Of a stretch of DNA of 64,000 bases, positions 49,201 through 62,900 are shown piece by piece. The stretch's first letter is position 1; every line of letters begins with the position of its first letter. The DNA comes from Hemibagrus wyckioides. Lineage: Eukaryota; Chordata; Actinopteri; Siluriformes; Bagridae. The stretch is taken from positions 12,515,280 through 12,579,279 of the forward strand of contig NC_080710.1 in assembly GCF_019097595.1 (NCBI RefSeq). Reading direction: 5' to 3'. The notes under the pieces are model-generated. The model searched no databases. It saw nothing but the letters and a program-made list of their open reading frames with translations, and was not told the origin of the DNA. The translations under genes were made by a program, and so were the position numbers.

Positions 49201-52200
49201 GACATATCTGTGTGTTCACACACTGCAGTGCAGTTTAAAATAATAAAATACTGTTGGATAATGACTGGCACTTCTGTAACATGCTTAGAGAAGCTCTTAC
49301 CAGCTACTGGTTGGATGTTTTATCCATGCTCCATAAGATCCATCAGGCTTTTTGAATGTCAGAAGTCTGTTATAGGCTGTAAAAATGATCAGCATTTAAT
49401 CAGTAATAAGAACTGAAACAGAATAACAACAACAAAACAAACAACGTAGGGACAGTATAAGTATATGGTATACAGTTCTGGTTTCTTATGTTTTTTTCTT
49501 ACAGGTGCATGTATTGGTGAGATGAACAGTTTTGTTTCATTTTTTGTGAACTGCTGACAATATTTCTAAATTCAAAATATAACTATTGTTATTTAGACTG
49601 TATATTTAAAGGAAATGACAACACATCAAAATAACCCAAGATCATGCAGTATTTGCAGAGCTTTAATAACTCAAATAAAACAAAATGCAAATAATTTGTA
49701 AACAAATTGTGTTAATGCTTTGGCTAAATAACATTAAAAAATCAGTATTTGGAGGAATAACCCTGATTTGTGTGCGTTTTGGCTCCATGCTCTCCACCAG
49801 TTTTTCTGCTGTGTGTACAGCATAAGTACATTGCTGACTTAACAGTTAAGTAAATTATACTAATATTCTGAATCGTGTTTTTTTAACTGCATTGTCATAA
49901 TTTCAAAATACCTGGTTACAATGCCAAAGAAGTACTGTTAGAAAGCCAAAGCATCACTGCTACTGTTACAATACCAAAGAAGCACTGTTAGTGTTACAAT
50001 ACCAAAGCATCACTGTTACACTGTTCCAGTGCCAATGAAGATTTTATATGAGAATAACAAGGTAACTGTTACACTGCTACAATGCCAAAACACCACTGCT
50101 ACACTATTACAATGCCACAACACCAAAAGAACACTGTTACTGCAAAAGCAGCATAGACTTCCTGGATGTTTGCCTATGGCCATCACCATTATGATGCATG
50201 CAAATATTCACTTGATCACTTGAGAAACACTGCCCTCTTGTGTTAAATCATACAGCCCAAAATTAGGCCAGTCATTTACAGCTACGTCTATAAGATATTA
50301 TATTTCTTTTCCTGGGAAATCATAGAAAATATCCCATTACGCTGCCCGCACTACAGTACGTTTATCACACACACACCCCACACACACTGTCTCAGTAAGG
50401 CAGGTACCCGAGTTACTCAGCACTTCCACTGTTCTGCCTTCTTCCAAACTGGCACTATAAGTAGGTACAAGTCAGTTTCTATTCCTGAGACATCAGGTGA
50501 CACAATAATCTCAATAAAAACACTTAAAACAATTTGTTTAAGCTTCTGCTTAAACAACTATTTGGACACATTTTGGACAACATTGCACATATCCTACTTT
50601 GTCCATTAAGTTGTATAATGTATGTCTCTGCTGCACTGAACAGGGGTGTACAAAGTACAGAGAGATATTCCATACATAAATAATACATACATACAATAAT
50701 GGGTTAAAATCTTACACAATTCTTTGTGAACGTTTCCAGTCAAGTTAAAAAAAAAGAGTAAAGTATTTAAAAGAAAAATGTTTAACTGATCTGAAAAGTG
50801 ACTTATTTCCTGACTAAACCTATGCCATTTTGCCTGATATAACAATTCAATTTTTGTAAGTTTGCAGTATTTACCATTTTGACTTATCTCTGCTTATCCA
50901 GTTCAGTTAGCTACTGTACTATCAGTGCTAGTCTAACCTAATCTGCAATAGAAAAGAAAACAAGCTAATAGCTAAATACAGGCAGAATATTTTAATATTT
51001 TAATAAATGGATATTTTATTTGAGAATTAAATTTTATTAGCATAATTACATGAACATATTTAGAAGGTCACTGCAGATGATGAACTGGAATGATTCATAT
51101 GGTAAGCTTGACTGGATGCTAATCTGAAACCATTTAATAGATTTATATATTTCTAATAGCATATAGTTATTGGATGAGAATAAGAGATATTTGTGATTTC
51201 TAACAAGTACTTTGTAATAAGATGTAAATAAAAACATGTTTTTTAATTAAAAAATATATATATAATTAAGAATCTAAATATTCAATTTTAATAATATTCA
51301 TGTAAAAATATAAAAATGCTGAATAATGCTTAAGTATAATAATGGAATACCTGGTACGGTTTCTTTTTAGGAAATGTGTTGTCTCTTGTGGTTAAATGCT
51401 GAACTTTTATTTTTTTAATTATTATTTTTTTCTTTGCCTTATGAATATATTTACATTGTTATGTATAGACTTGTAGTACCATGAATTTCACTGTAATTTA
51501 TGTGCATGTGGAAATAAACAAATGTGACTAAAAAACTGCACACATCAACCATAATATCATATTTATATTTTACTAATTGAGTTCATCATTGGAAGGCAAA
51601 CGCTTTAAATCTGTCTTCCAGAAGAGAAGTAATTCTTATAAAATCTGTCTAAATTTAGTCCCTTTAAGTGATCAGTGCAGTGACTCTGTGTTTACCCTCA
51701 TCTATGTTCTTCAGTGCGTTGTCTCTCATCTCAGGTTCCAGGTTCAGCCATCCGTTGTTTGAATCCATGTATCGGATGGCCAGAGCCGTAGGGGACATCC
51801 TGATCATAGTTTGTTCAGCACAACCGTGAGGGGCTTTGATCAGATTCTTCACTTTGCCTGGATTAAGTAGGGGTGTGGCTGATGCTGCACCAAATACCTC
51901 ATCTATTTATTATTCAGAGATGAGAGATAATTATAACAAACTTCTTATCATCATTTTGTAATTTTTTTTTTGCATAGGTAAAAAAAGATTGCCATACCTT
52001 CAATTTTGACAAAGATATTGCCATCTGTCTCAGGAACTGTACCACGTGGAAGAACTCCATCAATATCAAAGGTTATATCACTTCTACCTGTGTAGAGAAA
52101 TTTTCATTTATCTTCTTTAAATGAGGTTGTAAATGAGTGATGAGGTTGAAATAAAACCAATAAAAGAAACCATATTGAATTACCATCCAGGTTAATTATG

Positions 52201-55200
52201 GTACTTTTTGCTTGCTCCTCACGGATTCCCTCATTCTGCAAAGTGAAGAAACAACGTTATTGCTCATACATCAATAAATCAATCTACCAAACATCTAAAC
52301 CATCTCCTCTTACCATCACCAACAGTGTCTTCTGAATGGCATCCACACCACTATCAAATTCTTTGTCATAAAGTTGGATAGTGATAGGGATTTCACCCTC
52401 CATCAAAGGAACAGCAGAAAAGGTCACTGTCTCAGAGCTACTGCCGGCCACATTCACATTCAGGTAGGAATCAGTGGTTAAAGCCCCAGGTGAACACAGG
52501 CCTTCTACTTGTTTCATATGAACAGCAAGCTATATAGGAAAAAAATTATATATTTATGGCTGAAGCTGTGCAGAAATTGTCTATATCTCATTCTTTGCAA
52601 AACCGCTGTTTCATTGTATACTAGGTAGTTCTGTATAGTAGTTACGTAAAACACCTGTACTGCAGTAGTTCATACTGAGCTGTGTTCAAAGTTCAGTGAC
52701 ATAACGAGGATTTAATACTAGGCATTCAGACCTCAGTCAGACAATTTGATGCAACCGCAACACAAATGTATGTTGTTGGATGTAATTCTTTGTTAATTAT
52801 ACAGAGGACATTGGAGGAGAAAGCAACTTAATCTGACACACCATTTTACTCAGAGACTGAATTGTTTTGGATAAATTCAGGGATTTCTTAAAAACAGAGG
52901 GACAGGGCATTTTAATTTTAACTTCTACATTAAAACATTAGTGACATTTTGACTTTTCATGTATAAAATGCACTATTCCAATACAGGCTAAAGCTACAGA
53001 ACATAGGCTGATTAGGGAAATATGCAAATAAAGTGACTTATCTGTGTATAAAATGGTTTATCTGTTCTATTACAATGATTTACTTTGGCTAAAGAGCAGA
53101 AAGCAGTATGTGTGGTGAGGGTACATATTTTCCATAATTAATTAAGACATAATCTATTGTCAAACTCAATCTCACAATCTCACCATTATGGCCATAATGA
53201 CCTTTAGGACTGGTTCACTTAAAGTGATGAATACATAGTTTAGAGAAAAGTACTTTAGCTACTGTTTATTTTCAACTTGTGTAGTAAACCTGCAGCACTT
53301 CAGCGATCGTCACCACTGTTTCCCTGAACTCATCGTGTAGTGAGCTGGTTATCAAACAGAAACTGGAAAAATACACTCCTCTGATTACTTAATCCTGTTA
53401 CTTTTTTTTTTCAGGCTTAAGGGCAAATGCTCTTGTCTAGATGTGATTGAAAAACACTGTCTCAAATCTTCTACTGCAGAAAAATTAGCATTTACATAAC
53501 CCAGCATGGAATATGAGGAACTTTTGCAGTGTAAATATTGATGGTCTAGTGTTTTTTTCTTTAACACACCTCTCTATCATGTTTTCCATAATTGTAGATA
53601 ACCACAACAATGGCCATTTGTTCATTCTTCCTGACAGAATATGGAAGTTGCAATGAAATAAAGAGCTCCTTAAATGCCTGTATGTCAAGAGGCTTGGCCA
53701 CACAAAAACCTGGAAGTGATAAATAAGTGTAACATTGTTAAACATTTCTGAAGATAATTCAGTCATATCCATGTAAAAGCACAGGTTTTAATGGTAATTC
53801 AGTGAAACAGTTATAGACCACATGAAAATTCAGGTTACCATAATCAGGAGACAAACTGACAGCCTGTATCTCCCAGGTAGTGATGGAATCAGGGAGAATG
53901 ATCTTTGTTCTAAAACAAACATCCAAAGACCAGTTAAACCATGAAGCCAGAGTAAAACAGTGTGGCAAGAGGAAGAAACAGATGTGTGTGTGTGTGTGTG
54001 TGTATGTGTGTGTGTGCGTTCTCTACTTACGTAGCTTGGCCATTCACTTTTAAAATGTCAAATGCAAAGCTGGGAGGGAAACTGCGGCGAATGTACTGGA
54101 TATCGCTGTCAAAAAAGTTCTCAATCTCATTGGAACTAACAGCTGGTTGGTTGAGGTTGGAGGTAGTGAGAGGGAAGTTAAGTCATCATGAACAAGTTTA
54201 TATTAGGTTACAGTTCAACAACATCATCAACAACAGCAACAACAGGAACATTTGTTTCAATCCTGAACAAACAACACAACCTGAATAACCTGAATTAACT
54301 TAGTAATACTTACTTCTGCCATGACTACTCATTATTTCCTCCTGCCTCTTCTTTTTCCTCAGTTGGGTGGCAAAGTTGCAGCATTTCATAAAAGCCTCCA
54401 CACATTCATCAGATGATTTCATTCTTTTCTTTCGCTGCTCGCAGCTCAGCTTCATTGGGAGCAGCGTTAAGCCATGACGGCAACACTTCTGCAATGCTAC
54501 ATCTGGAAACTCAGTTTCTTTTGGAGTCAAAAGTAGAAAGACACATGAGTTAAGAATTTAATGGAGAAGCAACTTGCTGACACATACACTCCTGGATCAC
54601 TTTATTAGGAACACCTGTACATCTACTCCTTCATGCAGTTATCTAATCAGCCAATGTAACAGCAGTGCAATGCATAACATGAACATGCTTGAACATGTAG
54701 CTTTAAATCTTTAGATCTTTAAAGGGAGTTATATTCGGTGTGCAGCCATGCTTTCTTACAGTGTTACAGAAAGGAGTAGCATTCACAAACTAACTAACAG
54801 TTAGTGCAGAGTTAAGTCTACACACATGCACACATTTTACAAGGTCACAGTTTTGGAATGTGTAAACTTCAGTTTTAAATACTTCAGTTGTTTTTTTTTA
54901 CTTTTCTGGCAAACATTTTAGCCACAAATATCACAAGCAAGAATGAACAATTTTTTTGTTATTTGAAAAAAGAAAAAAAAGAGATAACAAGCATGTTACA
55001 TTGAGTGGTTATTCTGAAACATGGCAAACCACATTTGTTTTTTGTTTTCATGAGATTTCTTGAGATTGAGGAGAAGATGAAGGAATGACTGTTTATTTGT
55101 GGTTGCTAAAGTGTCGTAACAGGGTCTTGTTTCGTGGACATTCCACAGTATTAAAAGTGTGACATGAGGCCAGCACCGTACTTTTCAGTGACATTTCTCC

Positions 55201-58200
55201 AATCCTCCCACTACTGTAGCCCAGGCGCTGAAAGGACAGCACCATTTCTGCAGTGTTATGGATAGCTGGGAGACACATGGCTGCAAGGCAGGGGGGCAGA
55301 AGCTCTGAAGAAGCCTAACTAAGAGATTCTGGTCTGCTGTGGGTGGATACTGTGTTGCAGGTCACCCATTGCTGGCTCCAGCCTGACCAGCTGTCTGCAG
55401 CCGAAGTGGATTCAGATGGGCTGCTTCAATCCAGCCCTGCATGCCAAAGAACACAAAGCCATAGGGTGTCAGGACTCCACGCCATGGAAAATGCTGGAGG
55501 CCTTAAAGAGCACACTGGTGACCCTAGAGATCAGTAGGGATGTGTGATGGGAGGCGAGTACTACCCTTCTATTGCACAGAGTTGGACCAACGTGGGTAGA
55601 GAAGGCAGCATGGCAGCCGCCCCGATGGGGGCCCCATTATTGATGAGCCCATACCAGCTGAACCTGATGTTCCAACACCTTCTCTAGCCAACAAGCCATG
55701 GCTAGCCAGCTGCATGCTGCACACTGTGCTTAGTGTCAGCAAACAAGCCCCAAGAAGGCTGTTCCCGTGCTGCTCATTTTGCTCCCCATTATAAGCTTCC
55801 TCTTTGAACGGGTTGGCATGGATCTCATCAGGCTGCTGTCAAAGTCAGTCCAGGGTCATAGGTACATACTTGTTATCATCAACAATGCCACCTGTTACAA
55901 TGCCCCAAGGCTGTCCTTTGGAAAGTCACCTCCTGCAACATCGATCGAGAGGTAATGCTACTCTTCAGCAGAGTGGGATTACCAAAAGACATCTTGACCG
56001 ACCAAGCTACACATTGTTCTTCCCGTCTTATGGTTGACCTTTGTCGTCTGTTGCAGATGAAGCACCTGAGGATGTCTGTCTACCACCCCCAGACTGAAGT
56101 CCATGTCAAATGGTTCAGCCAGATGTGGGTGGTAGGTGAGGATGGGAGGAACTGGGACCTCCTGTCTTACATCCCCTTTGCCATTCAAGAGACTCCACAA
56201 GCTTCACCCCTTTCAAACATCTCTTCAGATAGTGACCTCGAGGTCTATTGGACATGGTTCGGGAAGCATGGGAGAGGCAGCCTTCCCCCTATTGTTCCCT
56301 GATAGACTGCATCCAAGAAATAAAGGACAAAAATCAACAAAGTCACCCCCATTTTATGAGAACATATGGAAGCTGCATAGCGAGACCATCATCCATCATA
56401 ACCTACATTGGGCCTGCACAGTCGAGAGAATTCAAACCAGGTGACAAAGTGCTGCTCCTTGCCCCCAAGTTCCTAACCTAATGGCAGGGCCCATACATGG
56501 TTCTCGAAAGGGTCTACCTAGTCAACTACAGCCGGCAACAGCTGGGTAAGTGTGCAAACACTCAGATATATCAGATCAATTCTTTTCTACAGCCCCCCTC
56601 ACAGATCTCAACAGAAAAGGACAACCAGACCAGGTGCAATGGACCACCATGGTGGAGCAGGCTGAAGGAGGCCCTCTCCAGCGTTCCGGTAACTCGGATC
56701 CCCAACTTCAGCCTCCCCTTCCTGGTGCACACGGATGCAGTGGACACTGGATTAGACACCATTTGTTCCCTGGCCTTTGAAAGAGAGAAGCACCTAGTCA
56801 TTTACCTTAGCAGAAAACTGAGCCCCACCAAGAGACACGACACTGCCATGTAGCGAGAAGCCCTCGCAATCAAGTGGGCCATCAAGTAGCTCAGGTACTA
56901 CCTGGCTGGACGGCACTTTACCCTAGTGACCGACCATACCCCCCTTCAGTGGTTGGCGAAAGCTAAAGATACTAATGCCAGAGTGACTTGGTGGTTCCTG
57001 TCGCTGCAGGATTTCTTGTTCCCAGTCCAACACAGAGCAGGCACCCAGCCCGGAAACACGGACAGTCTGTCATGGTGCCACCCCACTGGTGTCGTGACAT
57101 GTTGGGCCCAACAGCCGACAGTAGTAGGTTTAGAGCTAAGGCAGGGGTAGCCTGAGTCGCTACAAAAGTAGCTATAAATGGACAAGAAGTACCACATATT
57201 GTTGAGAAAAAAGTTAGTATTAGCTATTTTTTAATTATAAAATCAAAAGAGGAATCAAACACTTGGAAATGATATTGGAGAGAAATAATCACCTTAATTA
57301 AATAAAAGATTAATCAGAATGTGATTTTAAAAGCTATCAAAAGTTTAACTATGTTGAAACAGTAACAAGGACTTGAAAACAATGCAGCACCTTTTTTGGC
57401 CAATTCTTTCTGGAGGTCTATGGCACGTTTCTGCCGCCTGAAACCTGTTTCACAGCCAAATCCTACAGACAATAGAACAAATTGGTAAAGAACATTTCAC
57501 ATACATACTATTAGTTTATAAAAATGGCAAGGAAAAAAACTATCCAGTTTATTAACCGTATCAAGGTTTTTCCCCATATTACCCCTATATACCTATTCTC
57601 ATCTGTGACTTGAGAGTTTCAGAGTGAGAGATGAAGGTCAGTCCAGCATCATTAAATACTGCAGCAGTGTTCTCACCACCGCCATACGAGCATCCCAGAT
57701 CATACGAATGCATAGAGGAGAAGACCTGCATCGAAACCAGATAGTTTAACACTGCATTAAAAGGAAATGTATCACTGATATATATAGCTTCTATGCAAAT
57801 ATACTAAACAGTATGCAAACCAAATCAATGTAATTTTGAAAAAATGGAAAGCTGTCTTTGGATTTTGAATTCCAATTTAATCTTTAAGGCAGAGACGTTA
57901 CTTATACTAGATATGATCATAAATATAGTTCAATTTATATCATTTATTTATAAAGATTACTGAACTATTTATTTATTTATTTATTTATTTATTTACTAAT
58001 TTCAAATGCCACAAGAGTTCCACTGGGATACCATAGCCTTCTTGGGTTGCATGATTAGCCACTGCAGTGTGAAAATAGACTCCAGCAAAATGTGAGCTGT
58101 AACAGAATGACCAGTCCCCTTCAGTGTCAAGAAAATATAAAGGTTTCTTGGTTTAGCTCATTTCTACAGGACGTTCTTACAAAACAGCATGGTCGCAGCA

Positions 58201-59880
58201 CTTCTCACAGTGCTCTTCCCAAGAGACCTCCCAAGAGACCTTAAGAGAAGGTTCACAGCACCCATCTCACCCATCCTAATCCCAATCTCCCAGTTGTAGT
58301 AGAAGTTGACACCTTGTGCTGTGGAATGGGGACATGTTTTTCCAAAAGCATCCCTAATAAACTGTTCCTCTGTGCATTTTTCTCTAGAAAGCTAAGCCTT
58401 GCTGAGACAAATGATGACATGGGAAACCAAGAACTACTGTCCATTAAAGAAGTGCTAGAGGTGTGGAGACATTGGCTTAAGGGGGCCCAGACTCCATTTC
58501 AAGTCATAAGAGAATATAAAAACTTGGAGTACATAAAGAATGCCAAGGAAATGAACCCACGGCAGGCCTGATGACCCTTATTCTTTATTCTTTACCAGCA
58601 CACTGAACTGATTCTAATGCACTGGACATCATGGAGGAAATCCAGTGCACCCAGCTTAATGAAACCCCACCTCCAAATGCACACCCACCAAGCAGTATGA
58701 GCCTGCAGACCTCTGCCAAAGAACAATCCAGTGGGTGCATGCCTCTCCTAGCTTGGGACAGCATTGAAAGAACTATCCTGCTGGTGCGAAATGCATTCTG
58801 GTGGCCTTCACTTACTGCAGACATCCAGAGATACACTATATTGTCAAAAGTTTTGGGACACCCCTCCAAATCATTGAATTCAGGTATTGTTTCTCAGGGC
58901 TTCAGCTTGGCCCCTTGGTTCAAGTGAAAGGACCTCTTAATGCATACATACCAAGTAAGACTTTGAGGGAACAGTTTGGGGATGGCCCCTTCCTGTTTTA
59001 ACATGACCCATGCACAAAGCAAGGTCCGAAAAAAGAAATGAATGAGCCATCCTGGTGGTCGTAGACCATTTTTCTAAGGCCTGCAAGTTTATGCCTCTGA
59101 AAGTTCTCCCCACAGCCATGGAAACAGCCAGGATTCTAGCAAGTATTCAGGAACTATGGTCTTCCAGAGGTCTTCCAAATCCGACCGAGGGGTTCAATTT
59201 ACTTTTTAAGTCTGGATGGCATTCTGTGAAAGCCTGGGTATCAATGTAAGTGTAACTTCAAGCTACCACCCCCAATCCAATGGCCAAGCAGAATGCCTAA
59301 ACTAGAGAGATATCTGTGCACCTACTGCAGGCAACAGCAATGGTGGAGCAAGTACCTACTGTGGGCTGAATATGCCCAAAATTCCCTGATGCAGTTCACC
59401 ACCGGCCTCACACCCTTTCAGTGCGTCCTCGCCCTCCAACACTCCGCAGTCAATGACTGGTTCCAGAGGAGCAAAATAAGAAAGTATGAGAATGAGAAAG
59501 TGCTCATGTCAGCCTCTAGAGGGCAGTGTGGCACCAAGAGCTACAGGCCAACCGCCTGAGATGCCCCCACCCACAGTACCGACCAGGGGACATAGTTCGG
59601 CTTTCCACCAAGAACCTCTGCCTTAAACTACAGAGTTAAAAGCTCAGCCCAATGTGCATTGGACCCTTCAAAGTCTTACAACCAGCCAACCCGGTCACAT
59701 ACAGATTACAGCTACAAGCCAGTTACCGTATCTCCCCTTCATTCCCTCCCTCCTGAAACCCTAAACCCGAAAGAACACTAACGCTATGCCCCTGCCACTG
59801 CTGGAAATAGGAGGAGAGATCCTATGTCGACTTTCCTCAAGCCATCAGGCTCCTCAACAACCAGAACTGAACTATACCAA

Positions 59881-59911
<31 letters not shown>

Positions 59912-62900
59912 TTGTGTGAACAGACTCAGTATAATGTCTACTACTTATTTGCACTACTTCAACCACCGTTATAATTTTTCAACCGCTGATATAATGTTTA
60001 CTTCTTAATTGCACTACTTTGACTGCTGGTACTGCATTTTTGCATAATCCACTTGCTGCCCTATATATGTTACAAACATGTATGTTATTAGATGACTGGT
60101 TTTTAGAATTACTCAGTTTTGCACATCTCATTCCATTTTGTTTCATTGCACATTTTCTTTTCAGTGCTATGTGTCCTGTCTTGTTTTGTTTTTCTGTACT
60201 CCCTTTTTTACACTGTCTTGGCTTTGTACTGTTTGCACCTGATTGCACACATTGCACTTTATAGGGCTAGGACAAACGTCTGTCCTAGCTATGTGTTATT
60301 GTTCTCTTTTTGTAATTATATGTTGTATGTGTTTATATAGCACCAGGGTCCTGGAGAAACATTGTTTCATTTCACTATGTACTGCGTCAGCTATATGTGG
60401 TTGAAATGACAATAAAGCTTCTTGACACACACACACACACACACACACACGTCAGAGAACAGCAATGAGAATATAAACTATAGAATGCACAAAAGCATTC
60501 GAACTATTAGTAAATATTGTATAAGTGTCTTTAACCGGCATTTTGTACCTGTTTTAGGGTGAGCTTGTTTTCGGCATTCAGGGCATAGATGGCTTTGTCC
60601 ACGGCCAGTAAAGCAACTTTTGCATTTTCTTGGCCATCCACATCAATGTTAAGATCAATGCTTTCCGATGGATTCCTGTATTCATTTTTATTACCTTTGT
60701 CCTTTTCTGTTATCTCAACCTATACAAGACACATAAAAACTTAAAATCCAGCTAACTAACCTGCAGAAAGAAGCTATGTTTTCTACATTAAGAGGTACTT
60801 TGATAATTCTATAATTAGCCAGAGCATAATCAAAACACAGTAACCATTGAAAACATAGCCAGTGATATATAACATACCTTTCTCTCACACACATCCTTGA
60901 CATCTACCCAGATGGAGTCTGCTATAATTTCACCCCGTGTATTATAATAATATCCAATGAGGCGGAAGGATGGAATCAAGTTATGTTTGAGAGGAATGCT
61001 GATGGTGGCTGTAACTCCTATTTCAACCGAACCTGACTCCTTGAGTGCACCTTTGCTGAGGATCTGAAGAGAGCACACATTATGTATGATGAAAATTCAT
61101 ACTTAATTGTTAAAAAAAAGTTAAAAAGGCAGGAATATAGAGAAAAGGTTTTAGATCAGGATATCACAAATATATTTCATTTTGTGAAACTGTATGCTTG
61201 CGGTTTTAAGAATTTTGCTGTAGAATTGATATTTGAATGTACAAGCTTGCTAAATATTATTATTATATTATTAGATGAGAATGCTGAATGCAGAAAGGAA
61301 TAACAAAATTTGGAGTTATATATGTATTTTGTTTTTTGTTGTATTTTTTTTTAAATGTATTTGATATTACAATAGCACAACCTAAAAAAAAATACAAAAA
61401 CTTTCAATTTCAATCTTGTAATGTGCAATTAATAGAATTTAAAACAAGGATTTTCAATTCCAGTGGACAGATTTATAATGTTATATTATATATGTAAGTT
61501 TTATCAAACATTCAATATTAGTAACATATTATATTCTGTATACAGCATCTTCATCAAAAATATATATTAAACTCTCCATATACAGTATATATTTGCCATT
61601 CCAAGTTTAAGAATAATATAACAGTTTGTACAGTATTTGCAGTGCTAGAAAGCAAAGCTAGATTAATTTTAAATGACTTTAGCCACATTTATTTTCCACT
61701 GTATAATGTACTCTACTTACCAAGTAATATACATAGCCATCCTTTGCTGGGCCATTGACAATATCGAATTTAACATTCATCTGATGTCCAGGTGCCAAAA
61801 CCCTACTGGTTACACTGATCTGCAGGAAGTTATTGCTTGAGGAAGTGGCAATAGGCACATTTTTAACTGACGTGAATCCATCGACTGTTGCCTGTCAGAC
61901 ATAGGTACATAAACATACGCACTCTCACAACCATTTTATTAAGTTTCAGCAGTTACGTCTACGTTACTCTCATCATAACATGAAACTATACTAATATCGT
62001 ACATGAATACAATGGAAACAGATTCACTGGGTGTCTGCAACATAACAGTTCTGCTACTGGAGTCTTTTTTAAAATACTCACCTCAACAGAAATGGATTGT
62101 GGTGTTTGTTCAACATTGAAAACAGAATACGCTACTCCCTCATCATTGGTATTTATGGTTGTGGATTTCTCATTGGTGTGTGACACACTTATTTTCACTG
62201 GAATGGCTTTAGCCGGAAGACCATTTGGAGTACGCACCACTACCTAAAAAAGAGATAGAAAAAAACTTCACGACTAGTATTTGACTACAGTGAATCAGAC
62301 TCACAAGGGACAAGCTTACCATAGCTTTAAAAGGCATTTTAGGAATAAAGTGTGATCTAGTTCTCTCCAGGTCCACTTTGTATCGTTGTGCCACGATGGG
62401 GAGGAATATTTCAGAATCTTGCAACTCACCACCTAGCAGGAACATAAAGTCATTGTAAATCAAGTCATTCAAAGTGATCAATCCATAGTTACTTTATCAT
62501 TCATTTAAATCTCGCCCTGTTTGAATAAAAGGACTGAATCACGTAAACAAATAAGTTTTGCTTATTTTTTTGTAGACACTATTTCATAAGAATTTTCTGT
62601 ATTTTAAGTGTAATCAGATAATCTGCATTAGCAGTATGATAAAATAGCATCTATATTCACTTAAAACAAATACACTTGAGGTCCACCCACATTTAGACAG
62701 TTAGTCAGAACCTAATCAGATTCATTCAAGGTGGCACCAGGTTGCTAATCTTACGCTCTCACTTGCGATAACAACTTGATCTATTTGCACTTCATGTATG
62801 TGAAAGCAGGGGTGGGGTTGGGTGCTGGTTTGTGAATGAAGGGCGGATCTGTTGAAGGTAATTGGAAGGGATCAAACACCTGTACCGAACTGTATTAACT

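Noticed and set aside
49915..50140. Tandem repeats considered as a CRISPR-like array
   Set aside because: Units are degenerate and contiguous without unique spacers, and the host is a vertebrate.
58585..58869. Minus-strand frame in the gypsy region
   Set aside because: Complement of the RNase H/integrase remnant, which is recognisable on the plus strand.
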